In this document: in pieces, positions 34,370 to 42,967 of the stretch
Position numbering within the stretch: the stretch's first letter is position 1
Layout of the letters: each line of letters begins with the position of its first letter
Origin: Enterovibrio norvegicus FF-33
GTDB taxonomy: Bacteria; Pseudomonadota; Gammaproteobacteria; Enterobacterales; Vibrionaceae
Reading direction: 5' to 3'
Length of the DNA: 64,000 nucleotides
Assembly: GCF_000286835.2 (NCBI RefSeq)
Contig: NZ_AJYD02000038.1
Location: forward strand, 335,400 to 399,399
Program-made: the position numbers and the translations under genes
The notes under the pieces: model-generated
Seen by the model: the letters and a program-made list of their open reading frames with translations, nothing else
Told to the model about the DNA's origin: nothing
Database searches by the model: none

Positions 34370-35254
34370 ATGAGCCAATCTCACAACCCCGTTCTTGGCG
34401 CTTCTTGGATGCTCACCGCTGGCGTATGCTTTGCGATGATCAATAGCCTTGCGCAATATGTCAGCTTCAAAATGCAACTACCTTCCACCACGGTTGCGTT
34501 TGTTCAGTACTTTATTGCGCTGATTGTGATGATCCCTTGGCTGAGAAGCATGGGCATTCGCCAAGCACTTAAGACCGACCATCTCGGCATGCACTGTTTA
34601 CGCGTTTTCTTCTCAGTCATTGGTATCCAACTTTGGCTATGGGCACTCGCTTATCCCGTTCCGATTTGGCAAGGCATTGCGTTACTGATGACCTCCCCAC
34701 TGTTTGCCACAATTGGTTCAGGCCTATTTCTGGGTGAGCGAGTAGGCCCTGCCCGCTGGCTTGCTACATTGAGCGGTTTTGTAGGCGCAATGATCATTCT
34801 TGAGCCTTGGTCAGACGATTTTAGCTGGGCAACCATGCTACCTATCGGTGCTGCGTTCTTCTGGGCAACTTATTCCTTGATGGTTAAGAAACTGTCGCAC
34901 AACGACTCACCCACCACCATGGTCGTTTACCTGCTATTGCTCATCACGCCGTTTAACATCTTGCTAGCGATACCAGATTGGACAATGCCAAAAGGAGAAA
35001 TGGTGTGGCTTATGCTGCTTGGTGCAGGCCTGCTCACTGCTGTTGCTCAATGGGCTATCGCCAAAGCGTATGCCGCTGCGGATGCGTCATTCGTTCAGCC
35101 TTTTGACAATGCCAAACTGCCTTTGAATGTGTTGTTCGGATTTTTGGTGTTTGGTTGGGTCCCGCCGGGTCGCCTTTGGTTGGGCGCTGCGATCATCGTC
35201 GCTGCGGTGTTCTTTATTACCCATTGGGAAACGCGTAAAGCTAAAAATAGCTAA
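34370..35254 (+). CDS. DMT superfamily transporter (EamA domain)
   Basis: 294 residues, ten hydrophobic helices in two EamA repeats (about 8-143 and 155-288). GERVGPARWLATLSGFVGAMIIL, read in parts, and the second-repeat VQPFDNAKLPLNVLFGFLVFG are typical. Such transporters export or import metabolites; the substrate is not predictable. It stands alone, 120 bases after cdd. Confidence 0.85.
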   Translation: MSQSHNPVLGASWMLTAGVCFAMINSLAQYVSFKMQLPSTTVAFVQYFIALIVMIPWLRSMGIRQALKTDHLGMHCLRVFFSVIGIQLWLWALAYPVPIWQGIALLMTSPLFATIGSGLFLGERVGPARWLATLSGFVGAMIILEPWSDDFSWATMLPIGAAFFWATYSLMVKKLSHNDSPTTMVVYLLLLITPFNILLAIPDWTMPKGEMVWLMLLGAGLLTAVAQWAIAKAYAAADASFVQPFDNAKLPLNVLFGFLVFGWVPPGRLWLGAAIIVAAVFFITHWETRKAKNS

Positions 35255-35255
35255 T

Positions 35256-35295
35256 ACGACTTTTTGTCGTTTTCCGCCGCCTTTTTAGGCGGCGG
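35256..35295 (+). terminator. Two consecutive hairpins after the DMT gene
   Basis: ACGAC-TTTTT-GTCGT followed by TTT (35256-35273) and CCGCCGCC-TTTTTA-GGCGGCGG (35274-35295). The first has a short T tract after it; the second is stronger but lacks one. Together they probably end the transcript. Confidence 0.6.
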
Positions 35296-35406
35296 TACTT
35301 CTATCGACCACTTATCACTGCTAAGCATTAATCACCCCGTCATCGTCAACCCGTCGCCAATAAACACTCACTTAGTTCATTCTTCCTAAAACCTTACAAA
35401 CCACAA

Positions 35407-35434
35407 AGGCAAACGCTTGCGCAAACGATTGCTT
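35407..35434 (+). promoter_or_regulatory. Two overlapping PurR operators upstream of purT
   Basis: AGGCAAACGCTTGCGC (35407-35422) and GCGCAAACGATTGCTT (35419-35434) each match 13 of 16 bases of the PurR consensus ACGCAAACGTTTGCGT and overlap by four bases. PurR with hypoxanthine or guanine represses purine genes; purT is a known member in E. coli. Confidence 0.8.
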
Positions 35435-35478
35435 AAGGTAAAATCACCAGCAGTTATTTGCATTGATGGAAGATAATC

Positions 35479-36654
35479 ATGATTGGTACAGCAACTCGTC
35501 CGGGCGCCACACGCGTCCTGCTGTTGGGCTCTGGTGAGCTAGGTAAAGAAGTAGCGATTGAATGTCAGCGTCTTGGCATTGAAGTCATCGCGTGTGACCG
35601 TTACGCGGATGCACCCGCGATGCAAGTTGCGCATCGCAGCCATGTCGTCGATATGCTCGATGGCGATGCGCTTGCAGCCATCATTGCCCAAGAGAAACCA
35701 GATTACGTGGTGCCAGAAATCGAAGCCATTGCCACTGATCGCCTCGTTGAGCTTGAGAAATCCGGCGTGAATATCGTCCCTACCGCTCGCGCAACCCAAC
35801 TCACCATGAACCGAGAAGGCATTCGTCGTCTTGCCGCAGAAGAACTTGGTGTGGCAACCTCCCCGTATGCCTTTGCTGATACCTCAGAAGCGTTTCACGC
35901 GGCAATTGAATCTGTTGGTATGCCGTGTGTGGTTAAACCTGTTATGAGCTCTTCAGGCAAAGGCCAGAGTGTTGTGAAGACCAATGCTGACATCGAAAAA
36001 GCGTGGAACTATGCACAAGAAGGCGGTCGTGCAGGGCGTGGTCGCGTTATCGTCGAAGGCTTTGTTGATTTTGACTATGAAATCACCCTTCTTACCGTCA
36101 GTGCAATAGATGGCATTCATTTCTGTGCACCCATTGGCCATCGCCAAGAAGATGGTGACTACCGCGAATCATGGCAACCTCAAGCGATGAGCGTAAAAGC
36201 CCGTCAGGCAGCCGAAGAACTCGCAAAAAAAGTGGTGGCGGCATTAGGCGGTTATGGCTTATTTGGCGTGGAATTATTCGTAAAAGGCGATGATGTGCTA
36301 TTCAGCGAGGTGTCCCCTCGTCCACACGATACCGGAATGGTAACGCTGATTTCGCAAGACCTTTCTGAGTTTGCTCTTCACGTTCGCGCGTTCTTAGGTT
36401 TACCTATCAATGCGATTAACTTGTATGGCCCTTCGGCATCTGCCGTGGTGTTAGGAGAAGGCAGCTCAAACAACATTGGTTTTGATGGTCTTGCACAAGC
36501 ACTACGTTACCCTGATACCCAAGTCCGTCTGTTTGGTAAGCCGGACATTGATGGCCGTCGCCGTCTTGGTGTGGCATTGGCAAGAGACACAGATACCAAT
36601 TCAGCAGTGCGTAAAGCCGTTACCGCAGCATCTGCCATTCAGATTGATTTTTGA
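35479..36654 (+). CDS. purT: Formate-dependent phosphoribosylglycinamide formyltransferase
   Basis: 391 residues, within one of the E. coli length. [20 protein letters not shown] opens the ATP-grasp N-domain, [17 protein letters not shown] is the ATP-grasp loop and [20 protein letters not shown], read in parts, the catalytic metal-binding segment. It makes formyl-GAR from GAR, formate and ATP, the folate-free third step of purine synthesis. Overlapping PurR boxes precede it and a terminator follows. Confidence 0.97.
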   Translation: MIGTATRPGATRVLLLGSGELGKEVAIECQRLGIEVIACDRYADAPAMQVAHRSHVVDMLDGDALAAIIAQEKPDYVVPEIEAIATDRLVELEKSGVNIVPTARATQLTMNREGIRRLAAEELGVATSPYAFADTSEAFHAAIESVGMPCVVKPVMSSSGKGQSVVKTNADIEKAWNYAQEGGRAGRGRVIVEGFVDFDYEITLLTVSAIDGIHFCAPIGHRQEDGDYRESWQPQAMSVKARQAAEELAKKVVAALGGYGLFGVELFVKGDDVLFSEVSPRPHDTGMVTLISQDLSEFALHVRAFLGLPINAINLYGPSASAVVLGEGSSNNIGFDGLAQALRYPDTQVRLFGKPDIDGRRRLGVALARDTDTNSAVRKAVTAASAIQIDF

Positions 36655-36721
36655 TCTCGATTAATCTGTTTAGCGCTACATCTAATCGGACAAAACGAAC
36701 CTAGATTGGCGCTGCCGAAAT

Positions 36722-36751
36722 AAACCAGCCACCCAATGGGTGGCTGGTTTT
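36722..36751. terminator. Bidirectional terminator between purT and tpm
   Basis: AAACCAGCCACCC and GGGTGGCTGGTTT form a perfect 13-bp stem with a two-base AT loop plus T and A flanks. Confidence 0.92.
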
Positions 36752-36779
36752 CAATGAGAGAACGTCAAGCTTTCTTGTT

Positions 36780-37421
36780 TTATTTCGACTCGATCATCCA
36801 CACTTCTTCTACGAAATACGAAGCCGCTTGCCCTTTCGGTGGGCGATCGCTGTTTTCATCTCGTGCTAACTGCGTAATTTTATAGCCGTCATACAGTGAC
36901 ATCACCTCTTCCGCCGTCACACTAAAAGGAGGGCCATCCATCTGATCTTGTGGGTAATCCAATGTCACTAACAATATTCGACCACCTGGTTGCAGCAAAG
37001 AAAGAAGCCTATCAACATATCGCTGTCGCATGCTTTGGGGCATAGCAATCAGTGCTGCGCGATCGTAAATCAACGGATAGGTGTCTAACGGCGCGGTAAA
37101 ATAATCACCGCTGTAAATGGAGACCTCATCAAACTGATAAAGCTTCATGATAGGGCTGATCGCCGTCACCAGCGGCGTATAAAGGTGCTCTGAGAAAAAC
37201 GCACGCACGGCGATCTCACTCAATTCCACACCCACCACGTCATCATGTTTTGTCGCCAGCCAGCCAAGATCCACTGACTTTCCGCACAGAGGGACAAATA
37301 CCGCTTCTTCGCGTTTTGGGGTTAATGCTGCCCAATATTTTGTCAGCAGAGGGTTCGTGTCGGTAAGGTGAAAACCAATACGATTCTCCGCCCAGCGGCT
37401 ATGCCAGAATTCCTGATCCAT
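36780..37421 (-). CDS. tpm: Thiopurine S-methyltransferase
   Basis: 213 residues. [15 protein letters not shown] at residues 5-19 and [16 protein letters not shown] at 42-57 are strongly conserved in bacterial TPMT; the second holds the S-adenosylmethionine loop, and [10 protein letters not shown] follows near 123. The enzyme methylates thiols and, in bacteria, selenium and tellurium oxyanions. It is convergent with purT. Confidence 0.93.
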   Translation of the reverse strand: MDQEFWHSRWAENRIGFHLTDTNPLLTKYWAALTPKREEAVFVPLCGKSVDLGWLATKHDDVVGVELSEIAVRAFFSEHLYTPLVTAISPIMKLYQFDEVSIYSGDYFTAPLDTYPLIYDRAALIAMPQSMRQRYVDRLLSLLQPGGRILLVTLDYPQDQMDGPPFSVTAEEVMSLYDGYKITQLARDENSDRPPKGQAASYFVEEVWMIESK

Positions 37422-37576
37422 ATCCAGATCTCATTATGTATTTCCATTGTGAGGCCATTTTAACAACGCCGTCAGGCCACATAAACTGATTTTTAAACCG
37501 ATAAGATCATCAATATTCGTGATCACCGTCTCGATGTTCTCTTCATTCCTATTGTTTTTTGATAAATATATAACTA

Positions 37577-37592
37577 CTGTATGCCTATACAG
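37577..37592 (+). promoter_or_regulatory. LexA (SOS) box upstream of sulA
   Basis: CTGTATGCCTATACAG fits CTGT-N8-ACAG exactly and lies 28 bases before the proposed sulA start. It marks the gene as a member of the SOS regulon repressed by LexA. Confidence 0.9.
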
Positions 37593-37619
37593 TATTGGAT
37601 ATACACACAGGACTTTGAG

Positions 37620-38147
37620 ATGAAACAATCATATGCAACGCTTCATGCGGTATCTCATTCAGACCATTCTCGCTCTGCGGTTCGCCAGCATTACGCACGT
37701 ATTGCGGCAGGCTCTAGGAGTTTTCATGAAGCTGACTCAAGTACCCTGTCGGCTAGCAGCACAACGTCGGGAAACCTGGTGCCAGTTAGCGTATATCAAA
37801 ACAATATGAGTGAATTGGCCTACCTGCTTCGTTTGTTGAAAACGCATAGCAGCAGCCAAAAATGGATCACCTTGATTGCACCGCCTTCAAATTTTTGTTT
37901 ATCCCTTTTTCAGCAGGCTGGCATTCAAGCATCTCAAATCCGTATTGCAAGACCAACAGCCACTTATGATGCGGCAGCGCTGATGCAAAAAGCGATGGCG
38001 TCAGACACATCATCCGCGGTTATCGCATTTGGTGATTTTCACGATTTCGAACAAGCTTCAATGCGCTGCGAGGATCAACGAGATTCGGCGAAAAGTATGT
38101 TTGCACAAGGTTTCGTGATTAACGGATTGCCCGAACACCTGCACTAA
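37620..38147 (+). CDS. sulA: SOS cell-division inhibitor, SulA-like
   Basis: 175 residues from the ATG at 37620, preceded by AGGA; the longer frame from 37581 would begin inside the LexA box. The segment VPVSVYQNNMSELAYLLRLL followed by WITLIAPPS, then an AAALMQKAM helix and SSAVIAFGD strand, follows the RecA-like SulA core that binds FtsZ and blocks polymerisation after DNA damage. Overall identity to E. coli SulA is low by eye, but the LexA box supports the call strongly. The unstructured N-terminus is Ser-rich. Confidence 0.8.
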   Translation: MKQSYATLHAVSHSDHSRSAVRQHYARIAAGSRSFHEADSSTLSASSTTSGNLVPVSVYQNNMSELAYLLRLLKTHSSSQKWITLIAPPSNFCLSLFQQAGIQASQIRIARPTATYDAAALMQKAMASDTSSAVIAFGDFHDFEQASMRCEDQRDSAKSMFAQGFVINGLPEHLH

Positions 38148-38171
38148 AGCTGTCTTCAAAAATTACTGCCT

Positions 38172-38208
38172 CGCGGTATTTTGTGTATTAAATGCACTCA
38201 ATGCCGCG
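38172..38208 (+). terminator. Possible weak terminator after sulA
   Basis: CGCGGTATT and AATGCCGCG pair over nine positions (one G-U) around a 19-base loop; only a short T-containing tail (AAACCTTTCC) follows. Confidence 0.35.
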
Positions 38209-38341
38209 AAACCTTTCCTATTTCAAGACATCTTGTGATTCTTCAATCGCATCCAATAAATTAGCAATCATTAATCCCATTTCTGAACAAATGCTCCCTA
38301 TAAGTTCTTAACTATAATGACCCACTTCTGAAGTAGATTTT

Positions 38342-39763
38342 GTGGGCATTATTTTGGGCAAAAAACTGGACTTGAAAGCGCTAACGGCGCTAGTGATTGG
38401 CTCAATGATTGGCGCTGGTGTATTTAGCTTGCCGCAGAACATGGCTGCTATTGCGAGCCCTGCGGCCGTGACGCTAGGCTGGGCAATCACAGGTTTTGGC
38501 ATGGTGTGTTTGGCTCTGACCTTTCAAGAACTCATCGTCAACAAACCGGAAGTGACGGGGGGGGTATTTGGTTATGCCCAAGCCGGTTTTGGTGATTTAT
38601 GTGGGTTCTTCTCTGCTTGGGGATATTGGCTCAGTGCCGCCGTGGCGAATGTGTCTTATTTGGTGATAGTTTTCAGTACGCTGGGGCTTTTCTTCGACAC
38701 CAGTTCGTTAACCCTATTTGGAAATGGCAACACGCTACTTTCCATTGGCTTGTCATCAATACTCATCTGGCTTGTACACACCTTAGTGTTACGCGGGGTG
38801 CAAACCGCAGCTATCGTCAACTATGTCACCACTATCGCCAAACTTATTCCCATCATCATTTTTATCGTCGCCGCACTGATTGCTTTCAAATGGCATACCT
38901 TTACGTTCGATTTCAGCGGCAGACAAATCGCCAATGAGCCCAGCTTATTTGATCAAGTCAAACAAACCATGCTGATCACTGTGTGGGTATTTATCGGTGT
39001 GGAGGGTGCGGTAGTGGTATCCAGCCGCGCTAAAAACCGAAAAGACGTTGGTCGTGCCACCATCCTTGGGTTACTCACCTGTTTGTTCCTCTATGTGTCT
39101 GTCACGTTGCTCGCTATGGGTGTGGTATCGACGCCAGAACTCGCTAAATACCCAAACCCTTCTACGGCAAAAATACTCGAAGCGCTGATCGGCAAGGCTG
39201 GGGTTGTGATTATTGGAGCCGGTTTGATTATATCTGTGTGCGGGGCTTATCTAAGTTGGACCTTACTGGCCACAGAAACGCCTTATAGTGCGGCAAAAGA
39301 AGGTATGTTCCCCAAGTGCTTTGCCGAAACCAACAGTAATGGCGCGCCAACACGTTCACTATGGCTAACCAGCTCTGTCGTACAACTTTGCCTGATTTTT
39401 ATGTATCTCATTGGTGGCGGGTATGACGATCTCCTCACCATCGCGTCGGAAATGATTCTGGTGCCCTATTTACTGGTTGGCAGCTATTTGTTCAAGCTCT
39501 CTTATTCAGAACTGAGCAGTACGAGAGTACGGATTATATCAACACTGGCGACGGTTTATGGTGTGTGGCTGCTTTACGCGTCTGGCTTACACCACCTATT
39601 GTTAGCGGCGCTTTTGTATCTTCCTGGCATCGCATTTTACATCTATGCAAAACGTGAGGCAGGCCAGCCTGCTTTTGAGGGAAGAAACAGAATTCTGTTG
39701 GCATTGGTGATTGCAGCAGGTTTGGTGGCTGTCTATCTGCTTGTGAAAGGTGTAACACTGTAA
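38342..39763 (+). CDS. APC-family basic amino-acid antiporter (ArcD/YjdE-like)
   Basis: 473 residues with 12 or more helices. LTALVIGSMIGAGVFSLPQN near residue 14 is the TM1 substrate-binding loop of APC antiporters, and KLIPIIIFIVAALIAF, FIGVEGAVV and ETPYSAAKEGMFP match arginine/ornithine and related exchangers. The start is GTG at 38342; a TTG at 38354 is possible and no ribosome site decides between them. Codons 73-75 contain an unbroken eight-G run (38557-38564), unusual in a coding region. Specific substrates cannot be assigned. Confidence 0.82.
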   Translation: MGIILGKKLDLKALTALVIGSMIGAGVFSLPQNMAAIASPAAVTLGWAITGFGMVCLALTFQELIVNKPEVTGGVFGYAQAGFGDLCGFFSAWGYWLSAAVANVSYLVIVFSTLGLFFDTSSLTLFGNGNTLLSIGLSSILIWLVHTLVLRGVQTAAIVNYVTTIAKLIPIIIFIVAALIAFKWHTFTFDFSGRQIANEPSLFDQVKQTMLITVWVFIGVEGAVVVSSRAKNRKDVGRATILGLLTCLFLYVSVTLLAMGVVSTPELAKYPNPSTAKILEALIGKAGVVIIGAGLIISVCGAYLSWTLLATETPYSAAKEGMFPKCFAETNSNGAPTRSLWLTSSVVQLCLIFMYLIGGGYDDLLTIASEMILVPYLLVGSYLFKLSYSELSSTRVRIISTLATVYGVWLLYASGLHHLLLAALLYLPGIAFYIYAKREAGQPAFEGRNRILLALVIAAGLVAVYLLVKGVTL

Positions 39764-39830
39764 CTGCTGAATTTTCAAACAATGTGTTTCAGGCAATACG
39801 GTTTTGCTTGTTGTGCTGATTTCTCAAACT

Positions 39831-39863
39831 ACGCCATCTTTTCAGTAAGAGATGGCGTTTTTG
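39831..39863 (+). terminator. Terminator after the antiporter gene
   Basis: ACGCCATCT and AGATGGCGT pair around a loop and are followed by TTTTTG. Confidence 0.85.
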
Positions 39864-39885
39864 TCTTCTAGAAAATAGCCTGAAG

Positions 39886-40296
39886 CTAGAGAGTAACCTG
39901 CAAAATGTCTCGCTCTTCTTGGAATTGAACGATCTCTACCTGTGTTTTCCGACGAATTTTTTCTAGCTCATTGGCATCGAGGGCATATGGCAGCATGATA
40001 TTAAGCGCTTCAATATGCTGCTTTTTGGCTTCTTCAATCAAAGTGATAAGGTTTGAAACATCGCTGTAAAGCGATGACAGTGAGTGACTAACCTCGACAG
40101 TAAATGCCTCGCTAGGAAAGCGGCAACCTTCATCACTGATTACACTTGTGTTCCGACGTCGCCAACGTGCAATTTGCACTCTCAGCACTTGAAGAAATGT
40201 CCAGTGCTCCCGACTAGACTCGCAGAGAAAGTGGGTATAATCAAAATTCACTACGCTGCTGGTTTGATTTTCACTACCGCCAAAATATCCTGTCAT
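39886..40296 (-). CDS. Hypothetical protein, helical C-terminal half
   Basis: 136 residues, not recognised. No signal peptide or membrane helix. Residues 65-130 are predicted by eye to be two or three amphipathic helices (SLSSLYSDVSNLITLIEEAK and EANELEKIRR-like stretches). AGGA stands seven bases before the ATG, which supports it being a real gene. A perfect 16-bp inverted repeat lies 80 bases upstream. Confidence 0.55.
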   Translation of the reverse strand: MTGYFGGSENQTSSVVNFDYTHFLCESSREHWTFLQVLRVQIARWRRRNTSVISDEGCRFPSEAFTVEVSHSLSSLYSDVSNLITLIEEAKKQHIEALNIMLPYALDANELEKIRRKTQVEIVQFQEERDILQVTL

Positions 40297-40637
40297 CGCA
40301 AATCCTGCTGCTTTGTTTTATTGGATACATTCCCAGATAACGCCGAGACCACAACTCTGTCACCACCAACTTTCAGCATCTAGATGACTGTTTAGACACT
40401 TCAAACAGTCATCTAGATTTGCAGACAACATGACGAAAAACCGTCGAATACTGCGACAATGAAATTCGTTGGTGCATGTTCAAATTACAACCCACTATAT
40501 GCATTTTTCGAGATTAGTCTCGCAAATAAAGTAGAAGTTTGGGTTGGATCAGCGTTTCATTTTAGCTGCCTAGAAATACAACTAAACTCGGCTACACCAT
40601 TGTAACAGGCGATTAAATTTTGGCTATTTTTGACTAC
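40297..40637. other. Intergenic stretch upstream of the 136-residue gene
   Basis: Apart from the large inverted repeat at 40378-40418 it holds a small hairpin, CGAGATTAGTCTCG (near 40509-40522), and AT-rich sequence. No gene is recognised. Confidence 0.5.
40378..40418. repeat. Perfect 16-bp inverted repeat
   Basis: ATCTAGATGACTGTTT (40378-40393) and AAACAGTCATCTAGAT (40403-40418) are perfect complements around a nine-base spacer. No T tract follows in either direction, so it is unlikely to be a simple terminator. It lies in the 5' region of the minus-strand gene ending at 40296. Confidence 0.85.
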
Positions 40638-40664
40638 AAAAAAACCAGCTCGAAAGCTGGCTCC
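40638..40664 (-). terminator. Terminator of the 125-residue winged-helix gene
   Basis: On the minus strand AGCCAGCT, TTCG, AGCTGG and a run of T form a classical terminator with a UUCG tetraloop. Confidence 0.9.
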
Positions 40665-40689
40665 AAAAACCCGTGAAACGCAGAGAAAT

Positions 40690-41067
40690 TTAAAGTGCTT
40701 TGTAGAGCACTTTGCTTCCCATTTGTAGGCGTTCAACCACACCTTCTTCAGCCAGTTTCTTAAGGCCAGCAGAAGCCCAAGATGCTGCCTTAGATTCTTC
40801 CTGACCTGCTACCAAGCCAATTCCTTTCGGATTGATACCTTCAGCATTCTGACGAACGATGTCGAGAATTTGCTGTTGTTTTGGCGTCAGCGACGCGTTT
40901 ACAACCGCTTTGGGTGCGGCGTCGGTTTTTGGTTCAACGACTGCTTTCGCCGCTGCGACGACTTTCACTGGCTTTTCTTTTTTCAAAGACGCCACTGAAG
41001 CAGACTTCACTGCTTTAATGTGTTTTTGAAGTTTGCCTTGAACTTTACGTTTATGAGAGATTTTCAT
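40690..41067 (-). CDS. Lysine-rich small protein with MarR-like winged helix
   Basis: 125 residues. The first 55 are Lys/Ala/Val-rich and probably disordered (KISHKRKVQGKLQKHIKAVK). Residues 58-125 form a winged helix: LTPKQQQILDIVRQNAEGIN, GLVAGQEESKAASWASAGLK as recognition region, and VVERLQMGSKVLYKAL as the wing. Similar small proteins in vibrios are annotated as MarR-type DNA-binding proteins of unknown target. The basic tail suggests nonspecific nucleic-acid contacts. AGGACG precedes the ATG. Confidence 0.65.
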   Translation of the reverse strand: MKISHKRKVQGKLQKHIKAVKSASVASLKKEKPVKVVAAAKAVVEPKTDAAPKAVVNASLTPKQQQILDIVRQNAEGINPKGIGLVAGQEESKAASWASAGLKKLAEEGVVERLQMGSKVLYKAL

Positions 41068-41350
41068 TAAATCGTCCTACTCCGATGCACTGCGTTAAGC
41101 ATCCCCTGAATACAGCAGGGTGAAAAACAAAGCGCGTTTTATACCAAAATCCGGATGGGTTTTATAGCGCTAACCGTGTTTTCGGGCAAAAGTTGCGCCA
41201 ACTGTCGGAAAGTGTTTATCTTTTTGTTTGAAATATAAACAGCGCGTTTATCGCACTCCCGCTACCAAACGGCGTATTATGTTAAGCAACCGTTCATCAA
41301 GTGATCGCACTATGCTTTGAATATGTATCGATAGGAGGAAGCACAACAAG

Positions 41351-42055
41351 GTGAAAAGACAATTGCTTATCTATCCTCCTCACCAACATATTGGTAAGTA
41401 CTTTACGATCGCTGTCGTTGCGCTGGTGATGATTGTGCTTGCCGTTGTTATTTTGAACCCTCAGATTAACCTTGCCCCAGCCTTACTTGGTCTGAGCTTG
41501 ATTGGCGGCCTCGGGGTGTACATTTCGCGGATTATTGACCAACAAAATCTGTCGTTTTCGTTATCCGAGATGCACCTCCAACATCACACGCCAAAAGGCG
41601 GGTGGAGCGTTAGATGGAGAGACATTCGAGAAATTGGAATCCCCTCTGTTTCTCAAGAAGGCTGGCATCAACCTATGCCTTGGATTGGTATTCGGCTAAA
41701 AGACTACGAACCCCTGCTGGACGGCATCAGTTTTCGACTGGCCAGTCATATTATTATGGAGCAACGCAGTTTACTGTTGGTGGCCTATCGCCGATCAGAG
41801 TCTCCGCCCAACACCAAACTTGAAGACATGATGTTTGACGATACGCCCTATGTCAGCGCGAGTGGGAAAGTCTACAAAGGCTTAGTGGCAATGCTCGCTA
41901 ACAGAATGAAATATACCCGCGAGTTATTGGGTTTTGATGTCTTTGTAAGTGAAGACCTGTTGGATAGACCGTTGGAGGATTTTGTTGGGTTAACACGACA
42001 GTATTTGGCTTCTGCGGGCAGAATGCCCACAGAGACCACAAATATAGAACGGTGA
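41351..42055 (+). CDS. DUF2982-like inner-membrane protein
   Basis: 234 residues. Two hydrophobic helices close to the N-terminus (about 17-36 and 41-58), then a soluble domain with WSVRWRDIREIGIPSV and GWHQPMPWIGIRLKDYEPLL, a PH-like arrangement of strands, typical of DUF2982 proteins found in vibrios. The start is GTG with AGGAGG about 12 bases upstream. The function is unknown. Confidence 0.7.
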   Translation: MKRQLLIYPPHQHIGKYFTIAVVALVMIVLAVVILNPQINLAPALLGLSLIGGLGVYISRIIDQQNLSFSLSEMHLQHHTPKGGWSVRWRDIREIGIPSVSQEGWHQPMPWIGIRLKDYEPLLDGISFRLASHIIMEQRSLLLVAYRRSESPPNTKLEDMMFDDTPYVSASGKVYKGLVAMLANRMKYTRELLGFDVFVSEDLLDRPLEDFVGLTRQYLASAGRMPTETTNIER

Positions 42056-42059
42056 TTAC

Positions 42060-42713
42060 TTACCAAATAGGCATGCTGTCTGCAACGTAAGGGTTTTGCT
42101 GGCGCTCAACACCAAAGGTAGATGTTGGACCATGACCAGGAACGAAACGAATGTCATTGCCCAGCGGGAACAGTTTGTCTTTGATCGAACTGATCAGTGT
42201 CGCGTGATCGCCTTTGGGGAAATCCGTCCGACCGATGCTGCCGTTAAACAACACGTCACCAACCCAAGCCAGACGATCTTCATCGCTCACAAATACCACA
42301 TGACCCGGTGTATGGCCTGGTGTGTGAACCACATTCAATGTGCTATCACCAATAGTGACGCTGTCGCCATCATTTAGCCATTGATCGGGCTCGAATGACT
42401 CGGTGCGCGCAAATCCAAACATTTCACTTTGCTTCGGTAATCCCTGCAGCCAAAACGCATCCTGTTTTTCTGGACCAATCACAGGCACTTTATAAGCCTC
42501 TGCAATATCAACCGTGCCACCGACATGATCAAGATGACCATGGGTAAGCAGAACCTTGGTGACTTGGACGCCCAGCTCATCAACTTTGGCAATCAATTTA
42601 GCCACATCACCACCGGGATCAACCAACGCAGCTTCTTTGGTTTTATCACACCAGATAATTGAACAATTTTGTTGGAAAGCGGTAACAGGAACAATCTCGA
42701 ACTTCAAAGCCAT
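42060..42713 (-). CDS. gloC: Glyoxalase II-like metallo-beta-lactamase-fold hydrolase GloC
   Basis: 217 residues from the ATG at 42713; the longer frame adds residues not seen in relatives. IVPVTAFQQNCSIIWCD and AALVDPGGD open the protein exactly as in E. coli YcbL (GloC); THGHLDHVGG is the dinuclear zinc motif and HTPGHTPGHV the second His block. The enzyme cleaves S-lactoylglutathione-like thioesters. In E. coli gloC follows ldtD and mepK; here those genes lie nearby but two plus-strand genes intervene. Confidence 0.93.
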   Translation of the reverse strand: MALKFEIVPVTAFQQNCSIIWCDKTKEAALVDPGGDVAKLIAKVDELGVQVTKVLLTHGHLDHVGGTVDIAEAYKVPVIGPEKQDAFWLQGLPKQSEMFGFARTESFEPDQWLNDGDSVTIGDSTLNVVHTPGHTPGHVVFVSDEDRLAWVGDVLFNGSIGRTDFPKGDHATLISSIKDKLFPLGNDIRFVPGHGPTSTFGVERQQNPYVADSMPIW

Positions 42714-42967
42714 AATACAATCCGTATAAATGCGAAAACGCCCAAAGCATACCACGCTCTCCCGCGGATTTTCACGCTCTCGTCATGGTCGCCTCGCAAA
42801 TAGCATGCCCTTAATTCGGTACTCACTCACTGGCACTAAACGCCTATTGTCATTCCCTTGCCATCAATATGACATCGGGATGTCACCGTATTGACAACAT
42901 TCTTTCATCCAAACCCAGTAGCCTAACTTTCGTAGAGTGACTTATTTTGATCATTAGACGGAAGACT

